Position numbers and translations under genes: made by a program. DNA of 64,000 nucleotides from assembly GCF_005280735.1 (NCBI RefSeq), contig NZ_CP040078.1:1612001-1676000 (forward strand), written 5' to 3'. How positions within the stretch are numbered: the stretch's first letter is position 1; each line of letters opens with the position of its first letter. Shown here in pieces: positions 7,869-16,835 of this stretch. The DNA is from Trinickia violacea. GTDB lineage: Bacteria; Pseudomonadota; Gammaproteobacteria; Burkholderiales; Burkholderiaceae. The notes under the pieces are model-generated. The model was not told the DNA's origin and made no database searches. It worked only from the letters and a program-made list of their open reading frames with translations.

Positions 7869-10280
7869 ATGACCATTCGCCACCGCATTACTCTGCTCGT
7901 CGTTTTGATGCTGCTCGCGCTGTCCGCCATCGGCGGCTACGCGGTTCTTCAGACGCGCAACAGCGCCGTCGACGTGCGGCAAGTGACCCAGGGCGTCGTG
8001 CCTAGCGCGCTCGCCTCCGCCGATCTCGTGTCCGAAGTGAAGGACGTGCAGCTCGCGACCATGACGCTCGTGTACGCGCCCGATGCCAACATGGTCCAGC
8101 AGGCGCAGGACCAGTTGAAGAGCAAGCAGGCGGCGCTGCAAGCCGCCCTCGACGTGCAGGCGAAAGCCGCGCGAGGCCAGGCGCAGACGGGGCTCGTCGC
8201 GCAGGCGCGCGAAAGCCTTGCCAACTATTTCGATGCGATCAACCAGACCGCGCAGATGAAGGCGGCCGGCAAGAACGAGCTCGCGCAAGCGTATCTGTTC
8301 GCGAACGTCGCGCAGTATCGCGACGAGCTCGAAGGCATCGTCGAGACGATGCGCATCGAAAAGAATCGCCAGAAGGACGACGCGATCGCCGCGCTGAACG
8401 GCGCGCTCGCGACCACGACGACCGGCATCGCCGCCGCGACCGGTGCCGCGATCGCGCTCCTGATCGGGATCAGCACGCTGCTGTATCGCCAGATCACGCG
8501 GCCGCTGTCGAGCATGCAGGCCGAGATGAGCGAGATCGCATCGAGCCAGGACTTCACGCGCCGCGTGCCGGTCGGCCGCATGGACGAGATCGGCCGTTCG
8601 ATCGTCGCGTTCAACGGCATGATCGAGAAGATCCAGCAGAGCTCCGTGCAACTCAAGCAGAAGACCGCCGACATCCAGGCGATGCTGCAGAACATGCAGC
8701 AGGGCATTTTGACCGTCGTCGACGGCGGCATCGTGCATCCGGAATACTCGGCGTTTCTCGAGGCGATCTTCGAGACGAACCAGATCGCCGGGAAGCCGCT
8801 TCTCGAGCTCGTGTTCGACGGCACGGACGTGGGCAGCGACGCACGTTCGCAGATCGAGGCCGCGCTCGACGCCTGTCTCGGCGAAGACAGCATGAACTTC
8901 GCGTTCAACCAGCATTTGCTCGTCAACGAGATCTCGAAGACGATGGCCGACGGCCGCGTGAAGATCCTCGACCTGAGCTGGTCGGCGATCACCGACGAGA
9001 ACGACGTCGTCGTCCGCCTGATGCTGTGCGTGCGCGACGTGACGGAACTGCGCGAGCTCGCCGCGGAAGCAGGCGAGCAGAAACGCCGCCTCGAGATGAT
9101 CGGCGAGATCCTCGCGGTGAGCGAAGAGAAGTTCCACCAGTTCGTCGAGAGCTCGAGCAGCTTCATCCACGAAAACGAACACATCATCCGCCAGCACGAC
9201 GTGCCCGACCACGAAGCGGTCGCGAAGCTGTTCCGCAACATGCATACCGTGAAGGGCAATGCGCGCACTTACAGCTTCCAGCACCTGACGAGCATCGTCC
9301 ACGAGACGGAGCAGCGCTACGACGCGCTGCGTCAGGCGCAGGGCGGCGAGTTGTGGGACCAGCAGCTGTTGATCTCCGATCTCGAGCGCGTCAGGTCGGC
9401 ACTCGAAAGCTACGCGACGATCAACGAGGTGAGTCTCGGCCGCAAGCGTACGGGCGCGGGCCAGCGGGCCAGCGCCGGCGGTTACCTGATGGTGGACCGC
9501 CAGCAGATCCAGCAGCAATTGCACCTGCTCGAGAGCGCCGATCCGGCGGACCCGCACGCGCTGCTGTCGATGCGCGAGTCGCTGTACCGCACGCTGCGTC
9601 TGCTTGGCACCGAAGGTCTCGGCGACGCGCTGAGCGGCGTGATCGGGTCACTGCCGTCGCTCGCGAAGGAGCTCGGCAAGGAAGAGCCGCACGTGCGCAT
9701 CGACGACAACGGCTACTGCGTGCGTCACGAGGCGTCCGGCATGCTGCGCAACGTGTTCACGCACCTCTTGCGCAACTGCGTCGACCACGGCATCGAGCCG
9801 GCTGCCGAGCGCATCGCGCAGGGCAAACCGGCGGCAGGCGTGATCGACCTCGAAATGGGCGTCGACCATCATGCGCTGCAGATCACGGTGAGCGACGACG
9901 GCCGCGGCCTCGCGCTCGCGAAAATCCGCCGGCAGGCGATCGAGCACGGCTGGCTCGCCGAGGGCGAGCAGGTGAGCGACGAAGCGATCGCGGAATTCAT
10001 CTTCCGTCCGGGCTTCTCGACCGCGCAAACGGTGAGCGAGGTGTCGGGGCGCGGCGTCGGCATGGATGCGGTGCGCGATTTCGTGCGCCGCGAACAAGGC
10101 CGCATCGAGCTGCGCTTTACCGACGACCACCCCGGCGCCGACTATCGCCGCTTCCAGACGATCGTCTACCTGCGCGAAGACTGGGCGGTGGACAGCCTCG
10201 GCACGGCGGGAAAGCTTGACGGCGTGACGAAGAGCGCGGCGGCGAGCGGCGAGCCGGCGACGGCGCAGGAATCGAAGTAA
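7869..10280 (+). CDS. Membrane-bound CheA-like hybrid sensor: periplasmic domain, HAMP, HPt and HATPase
   Basis: A protein of about 803 residues with a CheA-style kinase in a membrane-receptor body. TM1 is near residues 5-25, then comes a helical periplasmic segment of four-helix-bundle type, TM2 near 185-208, a HAMP domain and a PAS-sized linker. The HPt domain carries MHTVKG with His459 as likely phosphosite. The ATPase has the CheA-type boxes LLRNCVDHGIE, DDGRGLALAKI and FRPGFSTAQTVSEVSGRGVG. There is no CheW-like P5 domain at the C-terminus. The ATG at 7869 (MTIRHRITLL) is chosen over 7845 because GGGGA lies upstream. It is the first gene of a five-gene unit. Confidence 0.85.
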   Translation: MTIRHRITLLVVLMLLALSAIGGYAVLQTRNSAVDVRQVTQGVVPSALASADLVSEVKDVQLATMTLVYAPDANMVQQAQDQLKSKQAALQAALDVQAKAARGQAQTGLVAQARESLANYFDAINQTAQMKAAGKNELAQAYLFANVAQYRDELEGIVETMRIEKNRQKDDAIAALNGALATTTTGIAAATGAAIALLIGISTLLYRQITRPLSSMQAEMSEIASSQDFTRRVPVGRMDEIGRSIVAFNGMIEKIQQSSVQLKQKTADIQAMLQNMQQGILTVVDGGIVHPEYSAFLEAIFETNQIAGKPLLELVFDGTDVGSDARSQIEAALDACLGEDSMNFAFNQHLLVNEISKTMADGRVKILDLSWSAITDENDVVVRLMLCVRDVTELRELAAEAGEQKRRLEMIGEILAVSEEKFHQFVESSSSFIHENEHIIRQHDVPDHEAVAKLFRNMHTVKGNARTYSFQHLTSIVHETEQRYDALRQAQGGELWDQQLLISDLERVRSALESYATINEVSLGRKRTGAGQRASAGGYLMVDRQQIQQQLHLLESADPADPHALLSMRESLYRTLRLLGTEGLGDALSGVIGSLPSLAKELGKEEPHVRIDDNGYCVRHEASGMLRNVFTHLLRNCVDHGIEPAAERIAQGKPAAGVIDLEMGVDHHALQITVSDDGRGLALAKIRRQAIEHGWLAEGEQVSDEAIAEFIFRPGFSTAQTVSEVSGRGVGMDAVRDFVRREQGRIELRFTDDHPGADYRRFQTIVYLREDWAVDSLGTAGKLDGVTKSAAASGEPATAQESK

Positions 10281-10329
10281 CAGTCGAAGTCACAATCGAA
10301 GTAGCAGCGGGGCAACGGAGCAGGTGGTA

Positions 10330-11064
10330 ATGGAACGTTATCTGGTGGCAGCCTGTGCCGGGGGCGCGCTCGTCGCCCTCATCGCGTGGGGGTTCTATCG
10401 GTGGCAAATGAGCCGGGCGATTCGCGCACAGCAGGCGTTTGTCGCCGAGCTGCAGGAGCGCGCGCGCAGCAGCACGGCCGAGCACGAGGCGCAGGTGGCC
10501 GAAGAAGCCAAGCGGCGCGAAGCGCTTTTCCATGAAGAGATCGCACGGCTGCAAAGCGAACTCGATCGTAGCGAAGGCGAGCAGCGCGAACTGCGTACCG
10601 CCCTCGCTTCCGCGACGGCAAAGAACGACGAATGGCTGCAGCACGCAGCCCGGATCGCGGGCGAATCGGCCCGCCTGAAGGGGCTCTCGATCACGTTCGA
10701 GCGGTGGCACGAGCAGATGATTTCGCTGATGGCGCAGAACCGCGACATGCACGCGAAGAATCACGAGCTGGCGTCGATCGTGCAGCATGTGCTGATCGTT
10801 TCGCTGAACGCGTCGATCGAAGCGGCGCGCGCGGGCGCGGCCGGGCGCGGCTTCTCGATCGTTGCGAGCGAGGTGCGCACGCTGGCTTCGCGCTCGCAGG
10901 AGTTGTCGAAGAGCTACCGCGACAGCCTGCATCGCAATGACCTGACGACTGCCGCGACGTTCCAGGACATCCAGGCAGGCGGCAAGATGATCACCGCGTC
11001 GCTCGGCAGCGTCGAGATGCTCGCGAATCAATTCCAGTCGAAGCTCGAGCAGGTTGCCGCGTGA
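10330..11064 (+). CDS. Short methyl-accepting chemotaxis-like protein
   Basis: A 244-residue protein with one N-terminal transmembrane helix (residues 5-24), a long charged coiled coil, and a truncated MCP signalling hairpin: SLNASIEAARAGAAGRGF followed by SIVASEVRTLASRS. The usual QTNLLALN tip is changed to HVLIVSLN, no ligand-binding domain is present, and the return helix is short. It is therefore a minimal MCP core rather than a full receptor. The ATG at 10330 has GGAG about 9 nt upstream; a GTG at 10324 is possible. Its stop overlaps the next start by GTGA. Confidence 0.8.
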   Translation: MERYLVAACAGGALVALIAWGFYRWQMSRAIRAQQAFVAELQERARSSTAEHEAQVAEEAKRREALFHEEIARLQSELDRSEGEQRELRTALASATAKNDEWLQHAARIAGESARLKGLSITFERWHEQMISLMAQNRDMHAKNHELASIVQHVLIVSLNASIEAARAGAAGRGFSIVASEVRTLASRSQELSKSYRDSLHRNDLTTAATFQDIQAGGKMITASLGSVEMLANQFQSKLEQVAA

Positions 11065-11600
11065 TCACCGACGACGCCAGGAAGAGCTTCGAAACGATCT
11101 TCGCGCAGGCCGCGCGCACGCGTCTCGCACCCAGCGCGGGCGACAGCTGCGAGATCACCGCGGCCGATCCGCAAGCGCGCGGCGAGACGCTCGGGCCGCG
11201 CGCGCTCGTGCTGACCATCTCGTCGATCGAATTCCGGCTGCTGTTCGTGCTGCATTTCCACGACGACGAGACCACGCGCCAATACTACTTGGGCACCGAT
11301 ACGAGCCGCACGCTGTCCGAAGTGCTCACCGAAACGGGCAACCTGTGCTGCGGCTATATGAATCAGCAGCTGGTCGCGCATTTTCCGGACCTCGGCATGT
11401 CGACGCCGTACGAGCTGAGCAGCCGCTGCGTCGACTACCTCGGCGAGCTGAAACCGAACCACGTGTGGGCGTACGACGTGCGGGTCGGCGGCGTGGCGCG
11501 GCTCGCCGTGACGCTGTGCGTCTGCACGAAGGCGCCGCTCGATTTCAAGGTCGACGTGGTCGAAGAAACCCAGAGCGAGGGCGAGCTCGAGCTCTTCTGA
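11061..11600 (+). CDS. CheX-like CheY-P phosphatase domain protein
   Basis: A 179-residue single-domain protein resembling CheX/CheC phosphatases. The diagnostic E-x2-N is present as ETGN, followed by LCCGYMNQQL. It starts at GTG 11061, overlapping the upstream stop. CheX-type proteins dephosphorylate CheY-P, so this probably resets the CheY at 12606. The C-terminus ends in acidic-LF (GELELF), a tail echoed by the next protein (GELDLF), which may be a shared docking peptide. Confidence 0.75.
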   Translation: MITDDARKSFETIFAQAARTRLAPSAGDSCEITAADPQARGETLGPRALVLTISSIEFRLLFVLHFHDDETTRQYYLGTDTSRTLSEVLTETGNLCCGYMNQQLVAHFPDLGMSTPYELSSRCVDYLGELKPNHVWAYDVRVGGVARLAVTLCVCTKAPLDFKVDVVEETQSEGELELF

Positions 11601-11624
11601 CCTACCCGTCACGCGAGAAACACG

Positions 11625-12581
11625 ATGAATACGAATAGGCCCGTCAGCAAGGTGCTGGTGCTCGACGACAATCCGGACCACGCGGCCGCGCTCAAGCGCT
11701 TCTGCGACGAGCACAACCTGATCGCGTTGACCGCGCGCGGTCATCGGCTGACGTCGTTGCTGCGCTCGAACATCGATCTCGGCGGCGTGCTGCTCGGCGA
11801 CGATTACGGCGGATCGGTCACCGAAGCCGCCGCGGTCGCCACACGCATCGATGCGCTCCGGCCGGAACTGCCGGTGATTCTGCGCCGCTCGCCTGACACG
11901 GCGTTCGACGCGCTGCCCGCCGCGCTGCGCGCCGCCGTGTGCGCGAGCTTCGATACGACCGACATGGCGGCGTTCAGCGCCGCCGTCGACGAGTTCATCT
12001 TCAGCCTCGATTTTCCGAACGCGCTCGTGCGCGGCATCTCGGAGATCACCGAGGCGCGCCTCGCGAGCCTGTTCCGCGGACTCGCGGTGACGTGGGACAC
12101 GCCGAGCATCGTGCGCGACCGGATCATCTTCGGCGAGGTGTTCAGCCTGATTCCGCTCGAGAGCGCCTGGTGCCGCGGCTACATGCTGATCCAGACCGAC
12201 GAGGAGCCGCTGCTCGCCATGATTTCGCGCGACGGCGGCGAGGCGCCGGCGGGTTTCCGGGACCTCAACAACGTGCTCGGCGAGCTGACGAACCTGATCT
12301 GGGGCGCTTTCAAGAACCGCTTTCTCGACCAGCAGGCGCCGACGGGACAAAGCCAGATCCAGGTGCCGCTCCTCGTCAACCATCGGCGCCGGTATATCTC
12401 GTTCGGGTCGAACAATCCGCAGCTGTGCTTCCGCTATCGCCTCACGGACGAAGCGACCGGAGCGGCGGTCACGATCGACCAACGTTTCGTATTCAGTCTC
12501 AGCTGGTCGCCGGAAGATTTTTCGGAGAAGACCGCGGACGTCGACGAGCTCGTCGAAGCGGGCGAACTCGATCTATTTTGA
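11625..12581 (+). CDS. Degenerate receiver fused to CheX-like domain
   Basis: A 318-residue two-domain protein. Residues about 8-130 look like a response-regulator receiver (VLVLDDNPDHAAAL, then LGGVLLGDDYG). The usual lysine region is not recognisable, and the threonine position reads ILRRSP, so phosphorylation is uncertain. Residues about 140-318 form a CheX-like domain with E-x2-N as ELTN inside NNVLGELTNLIWG. It ends GELDLF like its neighbour. It probably acts as a second phosphatase or scaffold in the same pathway. Confidence 0.75.
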   Translation: MNTNRPVSKVLVLDDNPDHAAALKRFCDEHNLIALTARGHRLTSLLRSNIDLGGVLLGDDYGGSVTEAAAVATRIDALRPELPVILRRSPDTAFDALPAALRAAVCASFDTTDMAAFSAAVDEFIFSLDFPNALVRGISEITEARLASLFRGLAVTWDTPSIVRDRIIFGEVFSLIPLESAWCRGYMLIQTDEEPLLAMISRDGGEAPAGFRDLNNVLGELTNLIWGAFKNRFLDQQAPTGQSQIQVPLLVNHRRRYISFGSNNPQLCFRYRLTDEATGAAVTIDQRFVFSLSWSPEDFSEKTADVDELVEAGELDLF

Positions 12582-12605
12582 GCTTCTGCAACAAGGGGAA
12601 ATGAC

Positions 12606-12971
12606 ATGGCAAAGGTGTTGGTGGTGGACGATTCGAGCACGGTGCGCGACGAAGTGGCAGGCTTTCTCAAGAAGGCCGGCCTCGATGTGGCAACGGCCGT
12701 GGACGGCAAGGACGGTCTTGCAAAACTGAAGGCGGACTCGGGCATTCGCCTCATCGTGAGCGACGTGAACATGCCGAACATGGACGGCCTGACGATGGTC
12801 GAGAAGATTCGCAGCGAGCTGGCGAATCAGACCGTCAACGTGATCATGCTGACGACGGAAAGCAGCCCGGCGATGAAGGAACGCGGCAAGGCGGCGGGCG
12901 TGAAGGGCTGGATCGTGAAGCCGTTCAAGGGCGACGCGGTGCTCGAGACGTTCAAGAAGCTCGCAGCCTAG
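12606..12971 (+). CDS. CheY-like single-domain response regulator
   Basis: A 121-residue receiver with a full active site: Asp8/Asp9, phosphoacceptor Asp53 (SDVNMPNMDG), Thr83 and Lys105 (KPF). GGGGAAATGAC provides the ribosome site. It is the last gene of the five-gene unit and the obvious output, phosphorylated from the HPt-kinase and dephosphorylated by the CheX-like proteins. Whether the output is motility or another process cannot be told, since no flagellar gene lies nearby. Confidence 0.9.
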   Translation: MAKVLVVDDSSTVRDEVAGFLKKAGLDVATAVDGKDGLAKLKADSGIRLIVSDVNMPNMDGLTMVEKIRSELANQTVNVIMLTTESSPAMKERGKAAGVKGWIVKPFKGDAVLETFKKLAA

Positions 12972-12988
12972 CGACGCAGCGCGGAGAG

Positions 12989-13018
12989 GCTGCATGCGGG
13001 CGCCGGCCCGCATGCAGC
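12989..13018. terminator. Strong hairpin between convergent cheY-like gene and monooxygenase gene
   Basis: A perfect 13-bp stem, GCTGCATGCGGGC/GCCCGCATGCAGC, with a 4-nt loop lies 18 bp after the CheY stop and 20 bp before the end of the minus-strand monooxygenase. It could serve both directions. It lacks a T tract on either side. Confidence 0.65.
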
Positions 13019-13038
13019 AAGCCGATTCAACGGCCAAG

Positions 13039-14247
13039 CTAGACGACACCTTTCAGGCAGTCTTCCGCGCGCCATCCGTGCAACCACTGCAACGCATCGT
13101 AGAACTGCTCCTGCGTGCGGTCGACCCACAGCGAGTTGCGCACGAGCCGCTCCACGCCCTTCGCGTGATAGATCCGGCCCATCTCGCGAGCCGAGTACAG
13201 CACACGCGCGGTGCGTGGAATGCGCGCGCGTTCATACAGCTTGAACGCGGCCTCGAAGTCGCCATCGGCCGCTTCGATCGCAGCGCCTAGCGTGACCGCG
13301 TCCTCGAGCGCCTGACAGGCCCCTTGCGCGAGGTATTGCGTCATCGGATGAGCCGCGTCGCCGAGCAACGTGACCCGGCCCACGCTCCACTGCTCGACCG
13401 GGTCGCGATCGGCCGTGGCCCAGCGTTTCCATGAGGTCGGGCGGTCCAGCATCTGATGCGGCAACGGATGAATGCCCTGGAAATACGACAGCACTTCCTC
13501 CTTGCTGCCTTCGGTGACGCCCCATTGCTCCTGCTGCCGGCTATGGAACGTCACGACGAGGTTGTACTGCTTGCCGCCGCGCAACGGATAGTGCACGAGG
13601 TGGCAATGCGGCCCGGCCCAGACCACCGGCGCATTGATCTGCAGATCCGGCGGCATGTTCTCGACGTCGACCACTGCGCGATAGACGACGTGCCCGGTCA
13701 CATGATGCTCGTCGCCGATCAGCGCGGCGCGCACCGCGGATTTCACGCCGTCGCAGCCGATGACCGCGTCGGCCCGATACCGGGTGCCGCGTTGATCGAT
13801 GACGGTCGCACCGCGTTCATCCTGCTCGATCGCCTGCACCTGCGTGTTGGTGCGAAACTGGATCAGCGGACTTTCCCGAACCGCCTCGAGGATCGACAGG
13901 TGAATATCCGCGCGATGGATCACGGCATAGGGATTGCCGAAGCGCTGCCGATACGGTGCGCCTACGTCGATTCGCACGACCTCGCTGGCGTCGACGGCGT
14001 CCATCAGCTTCAGATAGTCGGTGAAGACCGCGCGGCGGCGTGTCGCTTCGCCTACGCCGAGCGCGTCGAGTGCGTTGAACGCGTTCGCCGCGAGCTGGAT
14101 GCCTGCGCCGATCTCGCCAATCTCGGGCGCCTGTTCCAGCAATTCGACGCTGATGTTCTGCCGCGCCAGCGCAAGTGCCGCAGCGAGGCCGCCGATGCCG
14201 CCGCCGACCACGATCACGCGGCGCGTGCCTTTGCTTGTCTCACTCAT
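13039..14247 (-). CDS. 3-hydroxybenzoate 6-monooxygenase
   Basis: A 402-residue class A FAD monooxygenase with VVGGGIGGLAAALAL at the N-terminus, the DG motif GCDGVKSAVR and the GD motif LLGDAAHPMTQYLAQGA. Family and context point to 3-hydroxybenzoate 6-hydroxylase, which makes gentisate with NADH and O2: the next three genes upstream in the operon are maleylpyruvate isomerase, fumarylpyruvate hydrolase and gentisate dioxygenase. AGGAG precedes the ATG at 14247. A salicylate 5-hydroxylating role is less likely because that enzyme is a multicomponent Rieske system. Confidence 0.88.
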   Translation of the reverse strand: MSETSKGTRRVIVVGGGIGGLAAALALARQNISVELLEQAPEIGEIGAGIQLAANAFNALDALGVGEATRRRAVFTDYLKLMDAVDASEVVRIDVGAPYRQRFGNPYAVIHRADIHLSILEAVRESPLIQFRTNTQVQAIEQDERGATVIDQRGTRYRADAVIGCDGVKSAVRAALIGDEHHVTGHVVYRAVVDVENMPPDLQINAPVVWAGPHCHLVHYPLRGGKQYNLVVTFHSRQQEQWGVTEGSKEEVLSYFQGIHPLPHQMLDRPTSWKRWATADRDPVEQWSVGRVTLLGDAAHPMTQYLAQGACQALEDAVTLGAAIEAADGDFEAAFKLYERARIPRTARVLYSAREMGRIYHAKGVERLVRNSLWVDRTQEQFYDALQWLHGWRAEDCLKGVV

Positions 14248-14264
14248 GTCTGTCTCCTACAGCC

Positions 14265-14906
14265 TCAAGCTTTGTAATCCGGCTGGCGCGCTGGCCGCGC
14301 CATCTCGAACGCCGGGTGTTCGATCGCATGGCGGTACACCGCCAGGCTGCGCGGGTAGGCGGTGAGATCACTGCCCATGCGCAGCGCATTGCCGATTTGC
14401 GGCACGAGGCAGCAATCCGCCAACGTCGGCTCGTCGCCGAAACACCACGGGCCGCGGCCATATCGCGTGAGCAAGCGTTCCACCCCTGCCATGCCTTGCG
14501 CGATCCAGTGCTGGTACCACGCATCCTTCTGTTCCGGCGTCACGCCTAGCACGTCCTGCACGTAGCGCAGCACGCGGAGGTTGTTGAGCGGGTGAATGTC
14601 GCACGCAATCAGATACGAGAGTTCGAGTACACGGATCCGTGCATCGAGTTCGAGCGGAATCAGCCGGGGCTCGGGATACTGCGCGTCGAGCCATTCGATG
14701 ATGGCGAGCGACTGCCCGAGGTGAAAGCCGTCTTCGGCGAGCGCGGGCACCGACGCCGACGGATTGACATGGTCGACATAGTCCGGCTCGCGATGCGCGC
14801 CGGCGCGAATGTCGACCGGAAGATAGTCGTAAGTGAGCCCTTTGAGCGCGAGCGCAATCCGCACGCGCCAGGACGTCGAACTATTGAAAAAGCTATGAAG
14901 CTGCAC
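14265..14906 (-). CDS. maiA: Maleylpyruvate/maleylacetoacetate isomerase (zeta GST)
   Basis: A 213-residue zeta-class glutathione transferase. The active-site motif SSTSWRVRIALALKG is at residues 9-23, and the C-terminal helical domain ends in a typical TLADCCLVPQIGNA. In the gentisate pathway it isomerises maleylpyruvate to fumarylpyruvate using glutathione. The start is a GTG at 14906 (MQLHSFF), with AGGCGGA upstream. It lies between the monooxygenase and the hydrolase genes in the same minus-strand operon. Confidence 0.9.
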   Translation of the reverse strand: MQLHSFFNSSTSWRVRIALALKGLTYDYLPVDIRAGAHREPDYVDHVNPSASVPALAEDGFHLGQSLAIIEWLDAQYPEPRLIPLELDARIRVLELSYLIACDIHPLNNLRVLRYVQDVLGVTPEQKDAWYQHWIAQGMAGVERLLTRYGRGPWCFGDEPTLADCCLVPQIGNALRMGSDLTAYPRSLAVYRHAIEHPAFEMARPARQPDYKA

Positions 14907-14925
14907 GATTGCGTCCGCCTGGTTC

Positions 14926-14952
14926 GGGTTAAACGGGTTAGACGGGTTAGAC
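14926..14952. repeat. Three tandem 9-mers
   Basis: GGGTTAAAC followed by two copies of GGGTTAGAC lie across the 3' end of the hydrolase gene; the stop codon (14949-14947) is inside the third unit. It looks like a small slippage product in the intergenic spacer. Confidence 0.7.
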
Positions 14953-15645
14953 GATTCGCACCGTCAGTTCGCCGAGTCGTTCGACGCCGACGGCCATCAC
15001 GTCGCCGCGCTTCACTGCGCCGACGCCTTCAGGCGTGCCCGTGAAGATCACGTCGCCCGGCTCGAGGCGGAAGTACTTGGACAGATCGCTGACGGTTTCG
15101 GCCACCGACCAGATCAGATGCGAGACATCGCTTTTCTGCTTGGTTTCGCCATTGACGGTCAGCCACAACGCGCCTTGCTCGAAATGACCGGCCGAGCTGG
15201 CCGGATGAATCGGACCGATTGGCGCCGAGCGGTCGAATGCCTTGCCGATTTCCCATGGGCGGCCCATCTCGCGCATCTTCATCTGCAAGTCGCGCCGTGT
15301 CATGTCGACGCCGACTGCATAGCCCCAGACATGGTCGAGCGCCTGAGCGAGCGGAATGTCCGAGCCGCCCTTGCCGATGACCGCGACCAGTTCCGCTTCG
15401 TAGTGGTAGTTCTGTGTCTGCGCCGGATAAGCCAGCTCGAGCGTTTCGCCGTACGCGACCGGCACCACGGCATCGGCGGGCTTGCAGAAGAAGAAGGGCG
15501 GCTCGCGGTCCGGATCGAAACCCATCTCGCGCGCATGGGCCGCATAGTTGCGGCCGACGCAGTAGACCCGGCGCACCGCGAACTGGTCGTCGCTGCCGAC
15601 GACGGGAATGCCGATGGGGGCTTCGGGCGGGAAAACAAATGCCAT
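14947..15645 (-). CDS. Fumarylpyruvate hydrolase (FAH family)
   Basis: A 232-residue fumarylacetoacetate hydrolase family protein. It has the metal-binding core NYHYEAELVAVIGKGGSDIP and the conserved GYAVGVDMTRRDLQ, and ends VIFTGTPEGVGAVKRGDVMAVGVE. In this operon it hydrolyses fumarylpyruvate to fumarate and pyruvate. The start at 15645 (MAFVFPPEAPIG) fits the family; the longer frame to 15795 overlaps the dioxygenase gene and is not supported. Confidence 0.9.
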   Translation of the reverse strand: MAFVFPPEAPIGIPVVGSDDQFAVRRVYCVGRNYAAHAREMGFDPDREPPFFFCKPADAVVPVAYGETLELAYPAQTQNYHYEAELVAVIGKGGSDIPLAQALDHVWGYAVGVDMTRRDLQMKMREMGRPWEIGKAFDRSAPIGPIHPASSAGHFEQGALWLTVNGETKQKSDVSHLIWSVAETVSDLSKYFRLEPGDVIFTGTPEGVGAVKRGDVMAVGVERLGELTVRIV

Positions 15646-15689
15646 GATGATCGACTCGCTCGTACAGAGATAGAAAAAAGGAGACGCGT

Positions 15690-16739
15690 TCAGATGCGCT
15701 CTTCGCGCAGCAGGTTCAGCGCGGCGAGCACAGGCCGGTCGGAATAGCTGAACAGCACGCTTTCGCCGTGCGCCGACAACTGCACCGTTTGCCACGACGG
15801 CACGACGAACACGTCGTGCTCCGCGAATGCGAACTCAGCGCCGCCGATGTTGACCGTGCCGTGTCCATCGACGACGCAATACACGGTGGCGTCGGTGCTG
15901 CGCCAGGCTCGACCCTTGAAGCCTGCGGGCAGGTACTGCATGAACGTCGCCATCGTCGGCATCGGCCAGCCGCCCGTCGTGGGATTCACGTAGCGCAGCT
16001 TCACGCCGTCCCACGCGTCGAGCTCGCTGTGGCGATAGAGCATGTCGAGCGCCTCGCGGCTGCGTTCGTATGGATAACTGAAGATCGGCGAGGTGGGGTT
16101 CGATACGCGCTCCCGCACCGGCGCCATGTTGTGGCCGAAGCGCGCAAAGCTGTAGCCCTCGGGGCGCGTGACGGGCTGCGTCGCTTCCGGGTAGGTCTCG
16201 GCAAACCCGGCATCGAGACTGGCGACGAGCGGAATATCGAGTCCATCGAGCCAGACCACCGGTTCGCCGCCGTCCTCGACGGACGGGTTGCCGTGGTCAT
16301 GCCACGTCCATGACGGCGTGACGATGAAGTCGCCTGGGCGCATGGTCGTGCGTTCGCCGTCGACGGCGGTCCATGCGCCACGGCCTTCGACGATGAATCG
16401 CAGCGCCGATTGCGTATGGCGATGACTCGGTGCGATCTCGCCCGGCAGGATCAATTGAAGTCCGGCGTAGAGGCTCGGCGTGATGCTCGACTTGCCCGGC
16501 AGCCCCGGATTCTCCAGCACCAGCACGCGGCGCACGGCTTCCTCCGCGCTGATGACTGCGCCCGCCTGCATCACCAGGTCGCGGATCTGCGCGTACCGCC
16601 AAATCGCGGCTTGCGCTTGCGGTTTCGGTTGAGGGGGCACCAGGGTGTGGAGGGATTCCCAGAGTGGGGCCATCTGGCGCTCGGCAATCCGTTCGTAGTA
16701 GGCCGTGCGTTGTTCCTGCACTGCGGTGGCGGTTGGCAT
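15690..16739 (-). CDS. gtdA: Gentisate 1,2-dioxygenase
   Basis: A 349-residue bicupin Fe(II) dioxygenase. The first cupin carries the histidine cluster SHRHTQSALRFIVEG and later TPSWTWHDHG; the second, degenerate cupin includes CVVDGHGTVNIGG. Its length and motifs match gentisate 1,2-dioxygenase, which opens gentisate to maleylpyruvate. It is the first gene of the minus-strand operon and faces the LysR gene across a 135-bp control region. Confidence 0.93.
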   Translation of the reverse strand: MPTATAVQEQRTAYYERIAERQMAPLWESLHTLVPPQPKPQAQAAIWRYAQIRDLVMQAGAVISAEEAVRRVLVLENPGLPGKSSITPSLYAGLQLILPGEIAPSHRHTQSALRFIVEGRGAWTAVDGERTTMRPGDFIVTPSWTWHDHGNPSVEDGGEPVVWLDGLDIPLVASLDAGFAETYPEATQPVTRPEGYSFARFGHNMAPVRERVSNPTSPIFSYPYERSREALDMLYRHSELDAWDGVKLRYVNPTTGGWPMPTMATFMQYLPAGFKGRAWRSTDATVYCVVDGHGTVNIGGAEFAFAEHDVFVVPSWQTVQLSAHGESVLFSYSDRPVLAALNLLREERI

Positions 16740-16757
16740 CTATGTCTCCCATGCAAA

Positions 16758-16781
16758 GCTTGATCGTTTGCGCTTGATCGT
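16758..16781. promoter_or_regulatory. Direct repeats upstream of gentisate dioxygenase
   Basis: Two copies of GCTTGATCGT (16758-16767 and 16772-16781) lie 18-42 bp before the gtdA start. They could be part of the promoter region or a regulator half-site pair. Confidence 0.35.
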
Positions 16782-16835
16782 ATGGGTGATTTATACGTCG
16801 GCTAGCTATACCTCGTAAAATGAAGAATTGCTCTG

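Noticed and set aside
7791..9557. 588-codon minus-strand frame opposite the chemosensory kinase
   Set aside because: Shadow of the kinase gene: the translation has no domain pattern, while the plus strand encodes HAMP, HPt and ATPase motifs.
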